From an uncultured SAR86 cluster bacterium (GTDB lineage: Bacteria > Pseudomonadota > Gammaproteobacteria > Magnimaribacterales > TMED112), in the NCBI GenBank assembly GCA_902619265.1, contig CACNDL010000005.1, positions 1 through 62,760 on the forward strand: 62,760 bases of DNA. Reading direction: 5' to 3'. The position numbers were made by a program, and so were the translations under genes. The notes below the pieces were generated by a model. It searched no databases. It was given only the letters and a program-made list of their open reading frames with translations, and had not been told where the DNA came from. Of the stretch, positions 9,527-19,056 are shown in pieces; within the stretch, counting starts at the first letter, position 1; every line of letters starts with the position of its first letter.

Positions 9527-10323
9527 TGTCTACAAATATTCTTCCATTTCAGAAGAAATTAAGATTAGCTTTTTTTTCTTTTATTGTCTCAGGTGCTTTA
9601 ATTTATAGTTCCCAAAACTATGATCTTAATGAGAAAGCTCAAAGATTTTTAGTGAAGTTCTTAAACGTTCCTCAACAATTTATTTCTCAAGTTTTAAGTG
9701 AATATCGAGAATTTGAAAATCAAAAAATAGCAGAACTGGAAGAAGAAATACTTAATTTGCAAAATAAGATTTATGAGAACGAACTTGAAATTCAATCATT
9801 GGAAAATTCTAGATCATTCAATGATTTTAATTTTGCATTGAACGAGAATTCTGAAACCTTCGTTAGCTCTTTCGATCAGATGAATTTTACATGTTGTAAC
9901 AAACATAGAATTTATATTAATAATCCTGATGAGCTTGAAGATGGGATTTTTGCAGTATCACAAGGAAACTTTGTAATTGGTAAAACAAAGATCATTTCCG
10001 CTGATGAAATGGAAGTAAGGCTTTTAAGTGATCCAGATGAATATATTTCTATTAAAACTACTAATGGATTTTTTTGCATTGCTAAAGGTACAGGAACAGC
10101 TAGACAAATAAGCTGTCTAAATGAATCAAAAGCGGTTAGTTATAACGATGGTGACACTTTTTTTACTACAGGCTTTGACGGCATTTATCCGCCTGGTTTA
10201 ATAGTTGGCAGACTCAAAAACATATCATCAAGTCAAACGAATTTATTTCAACAAAATTTGGAAATAGAACTTTTCTTTGATCCCTATCAATCAATAAATA
10301 AAAAGGTAATTCTGCATGAATGA
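9526..10323 (+). CDS. mreC: Rod-shape-determining protein MreC
   Basis: 265 residues: one N-terminal membrane anchor, a coiled coil at about 50-95 (ENQKIAELEEEILNLQNKIY) and a beta-rich periplasmic domain with TGFDGIYPPGLIVGR near the C-terminus, the most conserved MreC block. MreC links MreB to PBP2 and RodA. It begins at a TAATG junction with mreB and overlaps mreD by 8 bases. Confidence 0.93.
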   Translation: MSTNILPFQKKLRLAFFSFIVSGALIYSSQNYDLNEKAQRFLVKFLNVPQQFISQVLSEYREFENQKIAELEEEILNLQNKIYENELEIQSLENSRSFNDFNFALNENSETFVSSFDQMNFTCCNKHRIYINNPDELEDGIFAVSQGNFVIGKTKIISADEMEVRLLSDPDEYISIKTTNGFFCIAKGTGTARQISCLNESKAVSYNDGDTFFTTGFDGIYPPGLIVGRLKNISSSQTNLFQQNLEIELFFDPYQSINKKVILHE

Positions 10324-10774
10324 AGTTTTTAGATATTTAAGCCTTGGTTTATTGATCATTTTGAATCAAATTATGTTGGCCACAAATTTATGGGCTATAT
10401 CTCCAGATATGTTTTTAGTTCATACTCTGTTTTTTACTACATTTGTAAAAAAAATACCCAACATTTATTTTTTTATATTTAACGGTTTTGTAATCGATCT
10501 TTTTTTTAGCAATATCTCTATGCCTTATACAATTACTTATACATTGATAGGCCTGTACTTAAATTTTTCTAATCTTAAGTGGATTCAAAGGTCCCTACTA
10601 GAGCAAATAATTTTAATTATCTCAGTAAGCTTGTTTTTAAATATTATTTTATTTTTAACAAATGATTTTGCTGATGGAATGGGAGCAAGAATTTTCATTA
10701 ATCCATTATTAAATTCGATTATATGGTCTGTAATTTTTATTAATCAAAGGCAAAAATGGTTAAAAAATATTTAA
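10316..10774 (+). CDS. mreD: Rod-shape-determining membrane protein MreD
   Basis: 152 residues, highly hydrophobic, about five membrane segments. Family features include the acidic NGFVIDLFF segment and SMPYTITYTLIGLYL. MreD works with MreC in the elongation complex. Assignment rests on hydropathy, length and position after mreC. It overlaps mreC by 8 bases and the following AsmA-like gene by 19. Confidence 0.87.
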   Translation: MNEVFRYLSLGLLIILNQIMLATNLWAISPDMFLVHTLFFTTFVKKIPNIYFFIFNGFVIDLFFSNISMPYTITYTLIGLYLNFSNLKWIQRSLLEQIILIISVSLFLNIILFLTNDFADGMGARIFINPLLNSIIWSVIFINQRQKWLKNI

Positions 10775-12774
10775 TATGGCCAATTAGGCTATTCTTATAC
10801 TTAATAGCTATTTTTATCTTAAGCTTTTACACCTTTTGTTTATTCATCTCTACAGATTATGGGTCCAAGGCAATTACTAAATATTTATTTGAGGATAATA
10901 TTCAATTTGAGGAAATATCAATAGAACCAAGTTTGCTTGGCATGCAAGTAAATATAAAAAATTTTCAATATATTGGTGCAGCAGATTTTTCAGGTGAAGA
11001 GATAAACTTGGAAATTAATTTCCTTAATTCTGTTATAGGAAACAAGATATTCGTTTCGGATTTTTCATTAAACAATGCTGAAGTAAATCTCAATGAGCAA
11101 AGAGATACAAATCAGACTGATCAACCTGAGGTATTTATCGATCAGTTATCGATAATTGATTTAAAAGTTGGAAATACTATTTTTAAGGAATTAAATTTAA
11201 TTAGTTTTCTAACTAATAAAGATGCTTTTGGATTCAACTTTGAAAATTTAAATATTGATTTACCAGGAAGCTTAAGAAATGTTAGCAGTTTGAATGGAAA
11301 GGGTTATTTTTTTAACGGTGAATTATTTATTGATTTAAATTCTGAGAAAGGGATTTTGGATTTTAATTTTTACAATGAACTAAAAATCCTTGAAAACATG
11401 AGAGGGTATATCTACATGGATTTTAAAGAAAAGTTTAAAATTCCTTATGCAAATATCTCTTCATTCAATGGTGATTCAGACTTAAAGTTAACCTTTAATT
11501 ACGAGGATCAGTTTCAATTGCAAATGTCTTCAGAAGGCAGTGAAGAAACACTTTTAGAATATTTACCAACTAGTCAAATTGATGTTAAAAATTTTTTACA
11601 AAAATCAAATTTTAAAGCAAATGAGTTAGATATTTTGTTATCAATATCATCATTCAATGATAAATTAAATTTTTCATCAGTACTTAGCTCTAAATCAAGC
11701 ATAATTAATTTTGGAGAGGCAAAATTTGCAGTAAATAATTTAAAAACATATCTAGATAATTCGTCTATGAGGTTATTTGGCGATGATCTTTATCTTTCTG
11801 AATATTCATTTGGAAATATGTACTTATCAAATAATTTTGCAGCTGATAATTTATTTAACTTTCTGTTGGATGAAAGAAGAATTTCAGGAAAATTTGATGA
11901 TAATGGAAGATTTAAAAGCATATTTGGAAATTTATCATTTTCAGAAAATTCAGACTTTAAAATAAACCTCGAAGGTCAAAATTTATTATTAAATTACAAC
12001 GACATCTTTCTTGAATTTAACTATCTCGATTCGTATAGCTTCCTTAATGAAGGTTTGAAAATATATCCAAAAAACTTCAAATCAAATTTCTTTACTTTGA
12101 ATGAAAAAAAGGAAAATTCTTTTGATTTAGATTTAAGAGATTTTTCACTTAAGAATATAAGTGCCCAGTTATCTATAAAAAATAAGGAAGAAAATCCTTT
12201 GAGAAATTCAAATCTTAGCTTTGGTAATTTAGATTTAGGACTTAAGAATACTTTTATAAATATCAAAGATTCAAATTTAGAGTTTGGAGGATTAGTAGAC
12301 ATTTCAGGAAATGATATTTCGTATACAGATACAACTTTTACAGTGGATGCCTTGAGAGTTTTATCCCTAATTGATATAAGATCAAGGCTTTTAAATATTC
12401 TTAATGCAGATTTTGAAAGACTTGATCAAAATAATTTTTTTATCAATTCTCTTAATGGTAAATTTTTTATTGATAGCTCAGGTTATGCAAATATAGATCA
12501 ACTTAAAATGGATTTCGATGTTGGTAAAGCAGAGCTTTCCGGCACAATTTCATCAGTTGACGAATCATTTGATAATTTTAGATTGGAGATGATTTTTGAC
12601 TCTACCATTTCAGAAAATATTCCTTGGTATGTTGCTATTCTTGGTGGGCTTCCTGCTGCTGCCAGTGCTGTTGTTGTTACAGAAGTTCTTGAAGAAGGTT
12701 TAAGCGATATTACAAGAACAAAATATTCCGTATCTGGTGATGTTGATAATCTGAATGTTGAAGTTATGCAATAA
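10756..12774 (+). CDS. yhdP: Short YhdP/AsmA-like inner-membrane anchored protein
   Basis: 672 residues with an N-terminal membrane segment, a long beta-rich body (many alternating SNLSFGNLDLGL-like repeats) and a C-terminal SENIPWYVAILGGLPAAASAVVVTEVLEE block typical of the end of YhdP. YhdP, TamB and YdbH are bridge-like proteins moving phospholipid to the outer membrane. E. coli YhdP is about 1,270 residues, so this copy is roughly half length, mostly missing interior repeats. In many relatives maf and rng lie between mreD and yhdP; both are absent here. Tail-to-tail overlap with mgtE by 11 bases. Confidence 0.68.
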   Translation: MVKKYLIWPIRLFLYLIAIFILSFYTFCLFISTDYGSKAITKYLFEDNIQFEEISIEPSLLGMQVNIKNFQYIGAADFSGEEINLEINFLNSVIGNKIFVSDFSLNNAEVNLNEQRDTNQTDQPEVFIDQLSIIDLKVGNTIFKELNLISFLTNKDAFGFNFENLNIDLPGSLRNVSSLNGKGYFFNGELFIDLNSEKGILDFNFYNELKILENMRGYIYMDFKEKFKIPYANISSFNGDSDLKLTFNYEDQFQLQMSSEGSEETLLEYLPTSQIDVKNFLQKSNFKANELDILLSISSFNDKLNFSSVLSSKSSIINFGEAKFAVNNLKTYLDNSSMRLFGDDLYLSEYSFGNMYLSNNFAADNLFNFLLDERRISGKFDDNGRFKSIFGNLSFSENSDFKINLEGQNLLLNYNDIFLEFNYLDSYSFLNEGLKIYPKNFKSNFFTLNEKKENSFDLDLRDFSLKNISAQLSIKNKEENPLRNSNLSFGNLDLGLKNTFINIKDSNLEFGGLVDISGNDISYTDTTFTVDALRVLSLIDIRSRLLNILNADFERLDQNNFFINSLNGKFFIDSSGYANIDQLKMDFDVGKAELSGTISSVDESFDNFRLEMIFDSTISENIPWYVAILGGLPAAASAVVVTEVLEEGLSDITRTKYSVSGDVDNLNVEVMQ

Positions 12775-14107
12775 GAAAGCTAACAATGCCTAAAAAACTT
12801 ACAAAACCAATAATATCTGTGAAAGTTGTTATGACGACACTTCCTGCTATTGCTGGGTCATAGCCAAATCTTCTAAGAAAATGAGGAAACAAAAATCCAA
12901 AAATAGCAGCCGCTAATAAATTAAAAATCATTGCTAATGCAATAGCCAGTGATAGGGACGAATCAGAAAACCAAAAAGAAGTAATTCCATATATCAAAAT
13001 TGAAAATACTAAGCAGTTAGCTAATGCAACAATAAATTCTCTACGAAATAAATATCTTAGGTTTTTGCGATTCAATTGTCTCATAGCTTCTGCTCTTATA
13101 TATATACCTAGTGTTTGTGTAGCAGCTATACCTCCCATACTGGCAACTATAGGCATAAGAATTGCGGCATAGACCACCTTCTCAATTACATCTTCAAATA
13201 GACTGATTGAAGCTGCTGCAATAACTGCGGTGAGTAAATTTATTGATAACCATAAGACTCGATTTTTTATTGATTTTTTTGGAGAAGCAAAAATGTCTTC
13301 CTCAATTTGTGCAAAACCAATAAAATCTTGTTCAACTTCATCAACTGCTACTTCAATAATGTCATCAACAGTTATTCTTCCTAAAAGATGATTCATATCA
13401 TCGACTACAGGTGCTGAGAATAAATCTCTTGTTTTAAATTGGTTGTATACATCAATTTGATCGCTCTCTATTTTTAAGGGCTTAAATTCTGTATCCATAA
13501 CCTCCCTTACGGTTAGATTGGGATCAGAAGTAAGAATTTTTGTTATTGGTAGAATTCCCAAATACTCATCATTCTTACTAACTACATAGATATCATCTGT
13601 ATTTTGAGGAAGTTCTTTTAAAAATCTAAGATAACGCATTACAAGTTCAATAGAATTTTCTGCACGAACAGTGATAACATCAGTATTCATCAGACCACCT
13701 GCAGATTCTTCAGGGTAATCAAGTATTTTTTCAACCCTGCCTCTATCTCTAGAATTCATCAAAGATAGAACTTCATTTGTCATCTTTTCTGGAAGTGTTT
13801 GTAAAATATCAGCTAAATCATCAACCTCTAAATCACTAATGGCAGCTGAAATTTCCTCAGGATTCATACCAGAAAGCAAATCTTCTCGAAGATTTTCATC
13901 GAGTTCACCCAAAACTTCTCCTTCAGTATCAAGTTGAATTAAATCCCAGATAATTTTCCTTTCATGAGGAGGGGATGATTCAATAACAAAAGCCAGCTCA
14001 CTTGGAGTCATTTCGCTTAAGATTCGTCCAAGTTTTGTTTTAAATTCTGGATTTGAGAAAGTCTCTTGTATAAGCTCGAATCTTTTGTCTAAATTTTCAC
14101 TAGCCAT
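12764..14107 (-). CDS. mgtE: Magnesium transporter MgtE
   Basis: 447 residues with the standard order: N-terminal superhelical domain rich in LEVDDLADILQTLP-type repeats, a CBS pair (about 130-250) and a five-helix membrane pore containing ILMPIVASMGGIAATQT and GFVSFLG. MgtE is a Mg2+ channel gated by cytoplasmic Mg2+ binding between the N and CBS domains. It follows lptB after 24 bases; the genes usually lying between (rpoN, hpf, ptsN) are not present. Confidence 0.96.
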   Translation of the reverse strand: MASENLDKRFELIQETFSNPEFKTKLGRILSEMTPSELAFVIESSPPHERKIIWDLIQLDTEGEVLGELDENLREDLLSGMNPEEISAAISDLEVDDLADILQTLPEKMTNEVLSLMNSRDRGRVEKILDYPEESAGGLMNTDVITVRAENSIELVMRYLRFLKELPQNTDDIYVVSKNDEYLGILPITKILTSDPNLTVREVMDTEFKPLKIESDQIDVYNQFKTRDLFSAPVVDDMNHLLGRITVDDIIEVAVDEVEQDFIGFAQIEEDIFASPKKSIKNRVLWLSINLLTAVIAAASISLFEDVIEKVVYAAILMPIVASMGGIAATQTLGIYIRAEAMRQLNRKNLRYLFRREFIVALANCLVFSILIYGITSFWFSDSSLSLAIALAMIFNLLAAAIFGFLFPHFLRRFGYDPAIAGSVVITTFTDIIGFVSFLGIVSFLIA

Positions 14108-14131
14108 TGGGCTATTCTACAAGAAAAACCT

Positions 14132-14842
14132 TTAATTCAGTTCGCCGAAATATATTTTTTTAGCAATCGGATTATTTTTAACTTGATTTGGAGTCCCTTG
14201 CAGTAAAAGCTCTCCTTGATTAAGAAGTATTATCTCATCACAAACATTTATTACATCCCTAAAATTATGGTCGCTTATAAAAATTCCTAAATTTTTCTTG
14301 AATTTCTTCAGTATCTTTATGATTTCTTCAACGGATATTGGATCAACTCCTGCGAAAGGCTCATCTAATAGGATATACTTCGAATCCAGCAATATAGATC
14401 TTAATATTTCAGTTTTTCTTTTTTCACCACCCGATAAAAACTTGGATTTTGTTTTTGCTTTATCTGTGAGCTTCATAACTTCTAACAGATCTTTAATTTG
14501 TTTAAATTTTTCTTCTGAAACTGCTTTAAATTTTAGCTCAATTACAGCTTCAAGATTCTCTTGAAGGCTTAAATCATCAAATAAGGAATTTTCCTGTGGT
14601 ACGTAATTTAATCCTGCATTTGATCTTTCTTCAAGACTCATTGAATGCAAATTTTTTTCGTAAAAACGTATTGACCCATTATCAATTTTTGAAAGTCCTG
14701 CAAGAGCTTTAAATAAACTAGTTTTACCTGCTCCATTCGCACCTAGGAGTCCAGTAATCTTATTATTTGGCAAATCAAATGAGATATTTTTGAAGAGGAT
14801 TTTTGATTTTACAGATCTGCTTATATTTTCAACTTTTATCAT
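14132..14842 (-). CDS. lptB: LPS export ABC transporter ATP-binding protein
   Basis: 236 residues, normal length. LptB powers extraction of LPS from the inner membrane through LptF and LptG. Walker A GANGAGKTS (about 34-42), Q-loop YVPQENSLF, signature LSGGEKRK, Walker B YILLDEPFAGVDP and H-loop ISDHN are all present. It overlaps lptA by 14 bases. LptFG must be encoded elsewhere. Confidence 0.96.
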   Translation of the reverse strand: MIKVENISRSVKSKILFKNISFDLPNNKITGLLGANGAGKTSLFKALAGLSKIDNGSIRFYEKNLHSMSLEERSNAGLNYVPQENSLFDDLSLQENLEAVIELKFKAVSEEKFKQIKDLLEVMKLTDKAKTKSKFLSGGEKRKTEILRSILLDSKYILLDEPFAGVDPISVEEIIKILKKFKKNLGIFISDHNFRDVINVCDEIILLNQGELLLQGTPNQVKNNPIAKKIYFGELN

Positions 14843-15206
14843 TAGATAGTTTTATTGTCAGATTTTCAGAATTTATTTTATTGCCTGATTTTATAATTGA
14901 AACATTTCTTGAGAGTTTTAAAAGTTCTGTATCTATTTCAACTTTCTCAGCCTCTCCTTCTATAAATTCAATGCCGTCATAAAATTTAATTTTTATTGGA
15001 GAACCATAAGCTATAAAAGATTCATTTTTTTGATTAAGTTTAAGTGAATCAGCCGTAAAGAATATCTCATCAGATTTAAAAATTACATTATATTCATAGT
15101 TGATTGTATTAAGCTCTGTATCAATCTCTATGTTTTCAGAAGTTATCTCATATTCCTGTGAAAAAAGGGTAAATGATAATAGCAGAGTAAATAGCCTAAA
15201 TAACAT
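14829..15206 (-). CDS. lptA: LptA-like periplasmic LPS bridge protein (OstA domain)
   Basis: About 125 residues if started at the ATG at 15206, which gives a compact signal peptide (MLFRLFTLLLSF) and has a GGAAG upstream; an in-frame ATG at 15224 would add six residues. The mature part has the OstA pattern: ITSENIEIDTELNTINY, DEIFFTADSLKL and GIEFIEGEAEKVEI. LptA forms the beta-jellyroll bridge across the periplasm. It is short compared with about 185 residues in E. coli. It overlaps the 3' end of kdsD by 11 bases; lptC, normally between, is missing. Confidence 0.8.
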   Translation of the reverse strand: MLFRLFTLLLSFTLFSQEYEITSENIEIDTELNTINYEYNVIFKSDEIFFTADSLKLNQKNESFIAYGSPIKIKFYDGIEFIEGEAEKVEIDTELLKLSRNVSIIKSGNKINSENLTIKLSNDKS

Positions 15207-16161
15207 TTGCTTCCAAAATATCATGCATTGTAAGTATACCTACAACTTTTTTATTCTCTTCAACGACTAGAGTATAAACTTTAAAAGATTTCATCTTTTC
15301 TGCTGCTTTGACAACTAGTTCCTCAGAGTTAATGGTTTTAAATTTTTTAGTTAAAACTGAAGAAAGTTTTACTTTATCGATTTGGACATTCTTTTGTAGC
15401 TGTCTTCTTAAGTCCCCGTCTGAAAAGACCCCAACAATTGCAGCTCCTTTTTTTACCAGAGCAATGCCCTGTTTTTTTTCAGAAACTTCAAAAATTAAAT
15501 CTTTAATAGTTTCTGTATCCTTAACAACTGCTGCCTTTTTAATTGGAACCATTAAATCTTTTGTTCGTAAAGTAAGTTTTTTACCAAGCTTTCCTCCTGG
15601 GTGCGATTTTGCAAAATCTTCAGAAGTAAAGCCTTTAGATTTTAGCAAAGCTATTGCGATAGCATCCCCTAAGGCAAGAGTAACTGTAGTACTTGAAGTC
15701 GGTGCTAGATCATTTGGACATGCTTCTCTTTTAACTTTTACAAGGATATGAGTTACGGAAGCCCTTGCTATAGTTGAATTAACGTTTTCTGTAATTGAGA
15801 AAAGATCAATTTTTTTCATTTTTATTGCAGGTATTAAATCGCAGATTTCCTTGCTCTCACCAGATTTTGAAATTGCCAAAATTGCATCATTTTTTTCAAT
15901 CATTCCTAGATCTCCATGAAGTGCTTCAGCTGGGTGAATAAAAAAGGAGGGAGTGCCTGTACTAGAAAGGGTAGCTGCAAACTTATTTGCAATATGTCCC
16001 GATTTTCCTACCCCTGTAATAAATATTTTGCCTTTACAGTTTGAAATATTTGTACACAATTCTTCAACATTGAAGTTTTTTGACTTAGAAAAAGCCTTTA
16101 ATTCCTCTAATTCTATTAAAAAAGCTTTTTTTGCTTCTTTTTGGAAAATATTTTTTTTCAT
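15196..16161 (-). CDS. kdsD: D-arabinose 5-phosphate isomerase KdsD
   Basis: 321 residues: an N-terminal SIS domain (GVGKSGHIANKFAATL, FIHPAEALHGDLGMI, AISKSGES) and two C-terminal CBS domains (KDLMVPIKKAAV, VVGILTMHDILE). It makes arabinose 5-phosphate, substrate of KdsA (encoded at 45275 here), for Kdo in LPS. kdsC, usually next, is absent. It starts only 19 bases from the divergent mlaC, so its promoter must overlap that of mlaC. Confidence 0.96.
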   Translation of the reverse strand: MKKNIFQKEAKKAFLIELEELKAFSKSKNFNVEELCTNISNCKGKIFITGVGKSGHIANKFAATLSSTGTPSFFIHPAEALHGDLGMIEKNDAILAISKSGESKEICDLIPAIKMKKIDLFSITENVNSTIARASVTHILVKVKREACPNDLAPTSSTTVTLALGDAIAIALLKSKGFTSEDFAKSHPGGKLGKKLTLRTKDLMVPIKKAAVVKDTETIKDLIFEVSEKKQGIALVKKGAAIVGVFSDGDLRRQLQKNVQIDKVKLSSVLTKKFKTINSEELVVKAAEKMKSFKVYTLVVEENKKVVGILTMHDILEANVI

Positions 16162-16166
16162 TTCAA

Positions 16167-16174
16167 ACTATAAT
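16167..16174. promoter_or_regulatory. Mirrored -10 elements of the kdsD/mlaC divergent pair
   Basis: The 8 bases ACTATAAT contain TATAAT for mlaC (plus, 16169-16174, 6 bases before its ATG) and TATAGT for kdsD (minus, 16172-16167, 5 bases before its ATG). If transcription starts about 7 bases downstream, both mRNAs would begin at or next to the start codon, i.e. be leaderless. Neither gene has a Shine-Dalgarno in this 19-base gap. No clear -35 was identified. Confidence 0.5.
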
Positions 16175-16180
16175 TTACAT

Positions 16181-16786
16181 ATGTTACGACTTTTTTCATC
16201 AAAAATATTATTTGTAATTTTTTTATCTCAAAATTTATTTGCCGATAAAATTCCTGAACTTCATGAATATATTGATTCAAATGCTCAATACTTTCTGACT
16301 GTAATAAAAGAAGAAGGTTCAAATTATGATGATAATCCTGAAGAATTTAAAGAAAGACTGAAAAATATTTGGGAACCTATGGTTGATGTAAAGGTAGTAT
16401 CAAGATTAATCCTTTCTTCAAAAATATATTCTTCTGCTACAGAAAATCAAAAAAAATTATTTGAAGAAAGAACAAAGAAATTATTACTAGATACTTATGT
16501 TTCAACTTTGTTGGAATTTGATAATTATCAAATTGTTACAGATGAAAATATTAAAGTTAATAAAAAAACATTTGAAGTATCTGTAAATTTCTTCTCAGAC
16601 TCTAACTCATTCGTAACTAAACTAACTGTTTACAAAAATAGCCTTGGACAATATAGAATTGTGAATATAATTGTCGATGGCATAAATTTGGGTCTTATCT
16701 TTAGAAATCAATTTCAAGATGCTTACCTAGAGAATAATGCTGATTTAGATATAGCAATTGAATCTTGGAAACCAACAACACTTTAA
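16181..16786 (+). CDS. mlaC: Phospholipid-binding protein MlaC
   Basis: 201 residues from the ATG at 16181, chosen because it is followed by a signal peptide (MLRLFSSKILFVIFLSQNLFA) and lies outside the kdsD coding region; a longer open frame upstream is only antisense to kdsD. MlaC shuttles phospholipids between the outer-membrane MlaA-porin complex and the MlaFEDB transporter. FLSDSNSF-like strands, YRIVNIIVDGINL and FRNQFQD near the C-terminus fit the family. It stands alone: mlaF, E, D and B are not adjacent as they usually are, although the following murA neighbour is conserved. Confidence 0.87.
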   Translation: MLRLFSSKILFVIFLSQNLFADKIPELHEYIDSNAQYFLTVIKEEGSNYDDNPEEFKERLKNIWEPMVDVKVVSRLILSSKIYSSATENQKKLFEERTKKLLLDTYVSTLLEFDNYQIVTDENIKVNKKTFEVSVNFFSDSNSFVTKLTVYKNSLGQYRIVNIIVDGINLGLIFRNQFQDAYLENNADLDIAIESWKPTTL

Positions 16787-16789
16787 AAA

Positions 16790-18055
16790 ATGGAAAGATT
16801 AATCATTAAGGGCGGTAATCACCTTCAAGGAGAAGTAGATTGTTCAGGTGCTAAAAATGCTGGCTTGCCTATTTTAGCATCAACAATATTATTAGATGGT
16901 TCAGCATACATAGGAAATCTTCCACATCTACAAGATATTACTACTAAGTTAGAGCTACTTAACTCAATGGGTTCTTCAATAAATTTTCATGAGGATGGTT
17001 TTATTGAGATAAATTCTTCAAATATTCTATTACCTGAAGCCCGATACGAACTAGTCAAAACTATGCGTGCCTCAATTCTAGTAATGGGGCCTTTGGTAGC
17101 AAGATATGGCAAAGCTAAAATCTCGCAACCAGGTGGTTGTGATATAGGCACAAGACCGATTGACTTTCATCTTTCAGGGTTAGAGAAGATGGGAGCAGAA
17201 ATTACATCAGACTCAAGATATATATATTTGAAAGCAAAGAAACTAAATCCAATAGATTTTAGCTTTCCTAAGGTTTCTGTAACTGGTACTGAAAACTTAA
17301 TGATGGCAGCCACATTAATTGACGGAACTACTACTCTTAAAAATTGTGCTAAAGAACCTGAAGTATTAGAGCTTGCAAATTATCTCAACAGTTGTGGTGC
17401 CAAAATTAGTGGGGCAGGAGAATCTGAAATTGAAATTAAAGGAGTTAAAAAATTAGAAGCTAGCAGGTGGGATGTCTTATTTGATCGAATTGAAGCAGGT
17501 ACTTATCTTGTTGCTGGGGCAATTACTAATGGTCACGTTAAAGTTAACAAAATTAACCCCAACACCATAAGCATAATTAGCAAAAAATTAATTGATATGG
17601 GAGTAAAAGTAAATGTTGGTTCAGATTATGTTGAAGTAGATGCTACATCCTCAGATTTAAAAGCCCAAGATATTTATACGGAACCATTTCCTGGTTTTCC
17701 TACCGATATGCAAGCACAATTCATGACTCTCAATACAATAGCATCTGGTTCATGCACAATAGAAGAAACAGTTTTCGAAAACCGCTTTCAACATGTCAGT
17801 CAATTGAGAAAAATGGGTGCAGACATAGTATTAAATAAAAATAAGGCATCTGTATCAGGTGTGTCGAACTTAGTAGGAGCAAATGTTAGCGCGTCTGATC
17901 TCAGAGCATCAGCAAGTTTAGTATTAGCTGGATTAGTGGGCAAGAATAAGACCGAAATTAATGACATATATCATATAGATAGAGGATATGAGTGTATTGA
18001 AGAAAAGCTTAATAAATTAGGCGCTGAGATAGTTAGAGAGCCTGTGGTCTATTAG
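16790..18055 (+). CDS. murA: UDP-N-acetylglucosamine enolpyruvyl transferase
   Basis: 421 residues, full length. First committed step of peptidoglycan synthesis: transfer of enolpyruvate from PEP to UDP-GlcNAc. The N-terminal [17 protein letters not shown] and the loop [13 protein letters not shown] with catalytic C117 (the fosfomycin target) are present, as are FPTDMQAQ and ENRFQH. Three bases separate it from mlaC. Its end overlaps degS tail-to-tail by 23 bases. Confidence 0.98.
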   Translation: MERLIIKGGNHLQGEVDCSGAKNAGLPILASTILLDGSAYIGNLPHLQDITTKLELLNSMGSSINFHEDGFIEINSSNILLPEARYELVKTMRASILVMGPLVARYGKAKISQPGGCDIGTRPIDFHLSGLEKMGAEITSDSRYIYLKAKKLNPIDFSFPKVSVTGTENLMMAATLIDGTTTLKNCAKEPEVLELANYLNSCGAKISGAGESEIEIKGVKKLEASRWDVLFDRIEAGTYLVAGAITNGHVKVNKINPNTISIISKKLIDMGVKVNVGSDYVEVDATSSDLKAQDIYTEPFPGFPTDMQAQFMTLNTIASGSCTIEETVFENRFQHVSQLRKMGADIVLNKNKASVSGVSNLVGANVSASDLRASASLVLAGLVGKNKTEINDIYHIDRGYECIEEKLNKLGAEIVREPVVY

Positions 18056-19001
18056 GCCTTTCTTTTGTGACTAAATCTAAGTTGATTTTATTATTGGACC
18101 TTATAATTTCTAATTCGAGAACATCTCCAGGAGATATACTGTTTACTGATGCAAGTAATGTGTTCCATCTTGCTTCCGTATTTTTAATAGCAATAATAAT
18201 GTCGCCATCTTTTAATCCATTCTCAAAACTTGAATTATCATTTAAAGCGACGGTATAAAGTGCTGGTATTCTATTATTTGTCTCCGGCTCTGTATAAAAG
18301 CCCCTTCTGAATCTAAACTCACCAATCCAAGCTCTACTTACCTTTCCATACTTAATTATTTCATTTGTAATAGATAGAACTTTACCAGACGGTAGTGCGA
18401 ATCCTACTCCATCTGACCCACCTGATGCTGAGGCTATTAATGTACTTAATCCAATTAGCTCTCCACTTTTGTTAATTAGTGCTCCTCCCGAGTTTCCTCG
18501 GTTTATAGCTGCATCAGTTTGAATAATATCTAAATATGGATTCCCAAAATTTCTTCCAGTAGCACTTAAAATTCCACGCGAGACAGATATACCAATATTA
18601 TATGGATTTCCAATGGCGTAAACTGTTTGACCTATTTCTAAATTTTCCTGATCTGAAAATTCAATATGGTTAAGATTTTCTTCATTTATTTTTAAAACAG
18701 CCAGATCAGCATACTCATCAAAACCAATAAGATTTGCTAAATAAGATTTTTCAGAAATTTTTACAGTACTAAGGTTTCCTGAAAGATTATGAAAGGCTGT
18801 AATAATATATCCATCTTCAGAGATAATTACTCCAGAACCAAAACTTTTACCACGATTATTAACAGACTCAATAGTAACAATAGATGATGAAATATTATCA
18901 AAGTTTATTTTTTCTTCTTCATAGTATCTATTTTCAAAATAAACAAATTGTGCCCCAAAAAATAAGCCAAAAAATAATATTAATAAAAACAGGTTCTTCA
19001 T
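18033..19001 (-). CDS. degS: DegS/AlgW-type membrane-anchored periplasmic serine protease
   Basis: 322 residues: N-terminal membrane anchor, a trypsin-like domain with H71 (TAFHN), D99 (DEYADLAVL) and S171 (NRGNSGGAL), and one C-terminal PDZ domain (NGLKDGDIIIAI). One PDZ and an uncleaved anchor fit DegS, which senses misfolded outer-membrane proteins and cleaves an anti-sigma factor. Its place between murA and rplM matches algW/degS in other gammaproteobacteria. No rseA or rpoE is in the window. Confidence 0.9.
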   Translation of the reverse strand: MKNLFLLILFFGLFFGAQFVYFENRYYEEEKINFDNISSSIVTIESVNNRGKSFGSGVIISEDGYIITAFHNLSGNLSTVKISEKSYLANLIGFDEYADLAVLKINEENLNHIEFSDQENLEIGQTVYAIGNPYNIGISVSRGILSATGRNFGNPYLDIIQTDAAINRGNSGGALINKSGELIGLSTLIASASGGSDGVGFALPSGKVLSITNEIIKYGKVSRAWIGEFRFRRGFYTEPETNNRIPALYTVALNDNSSFENGLKDGDIIIAIKNTEARWNTLLASVNSISPGDVLELEIIRSNNKINLDLVTKERPNRPQAL

Positions 19002-19056
19002 GTTTCAAATCCTTTATCAATATATTAATATATAGCGGCGCAACTTTGAGCATTAC

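Noticed and set aside
15953..16180. Open frame extending mlaC 76 codons upstream
   Set aside because: It lies antisense inside kdsD, and the ATG at 16181 is followed at once by a good signal peptide, which the longer start would bury.
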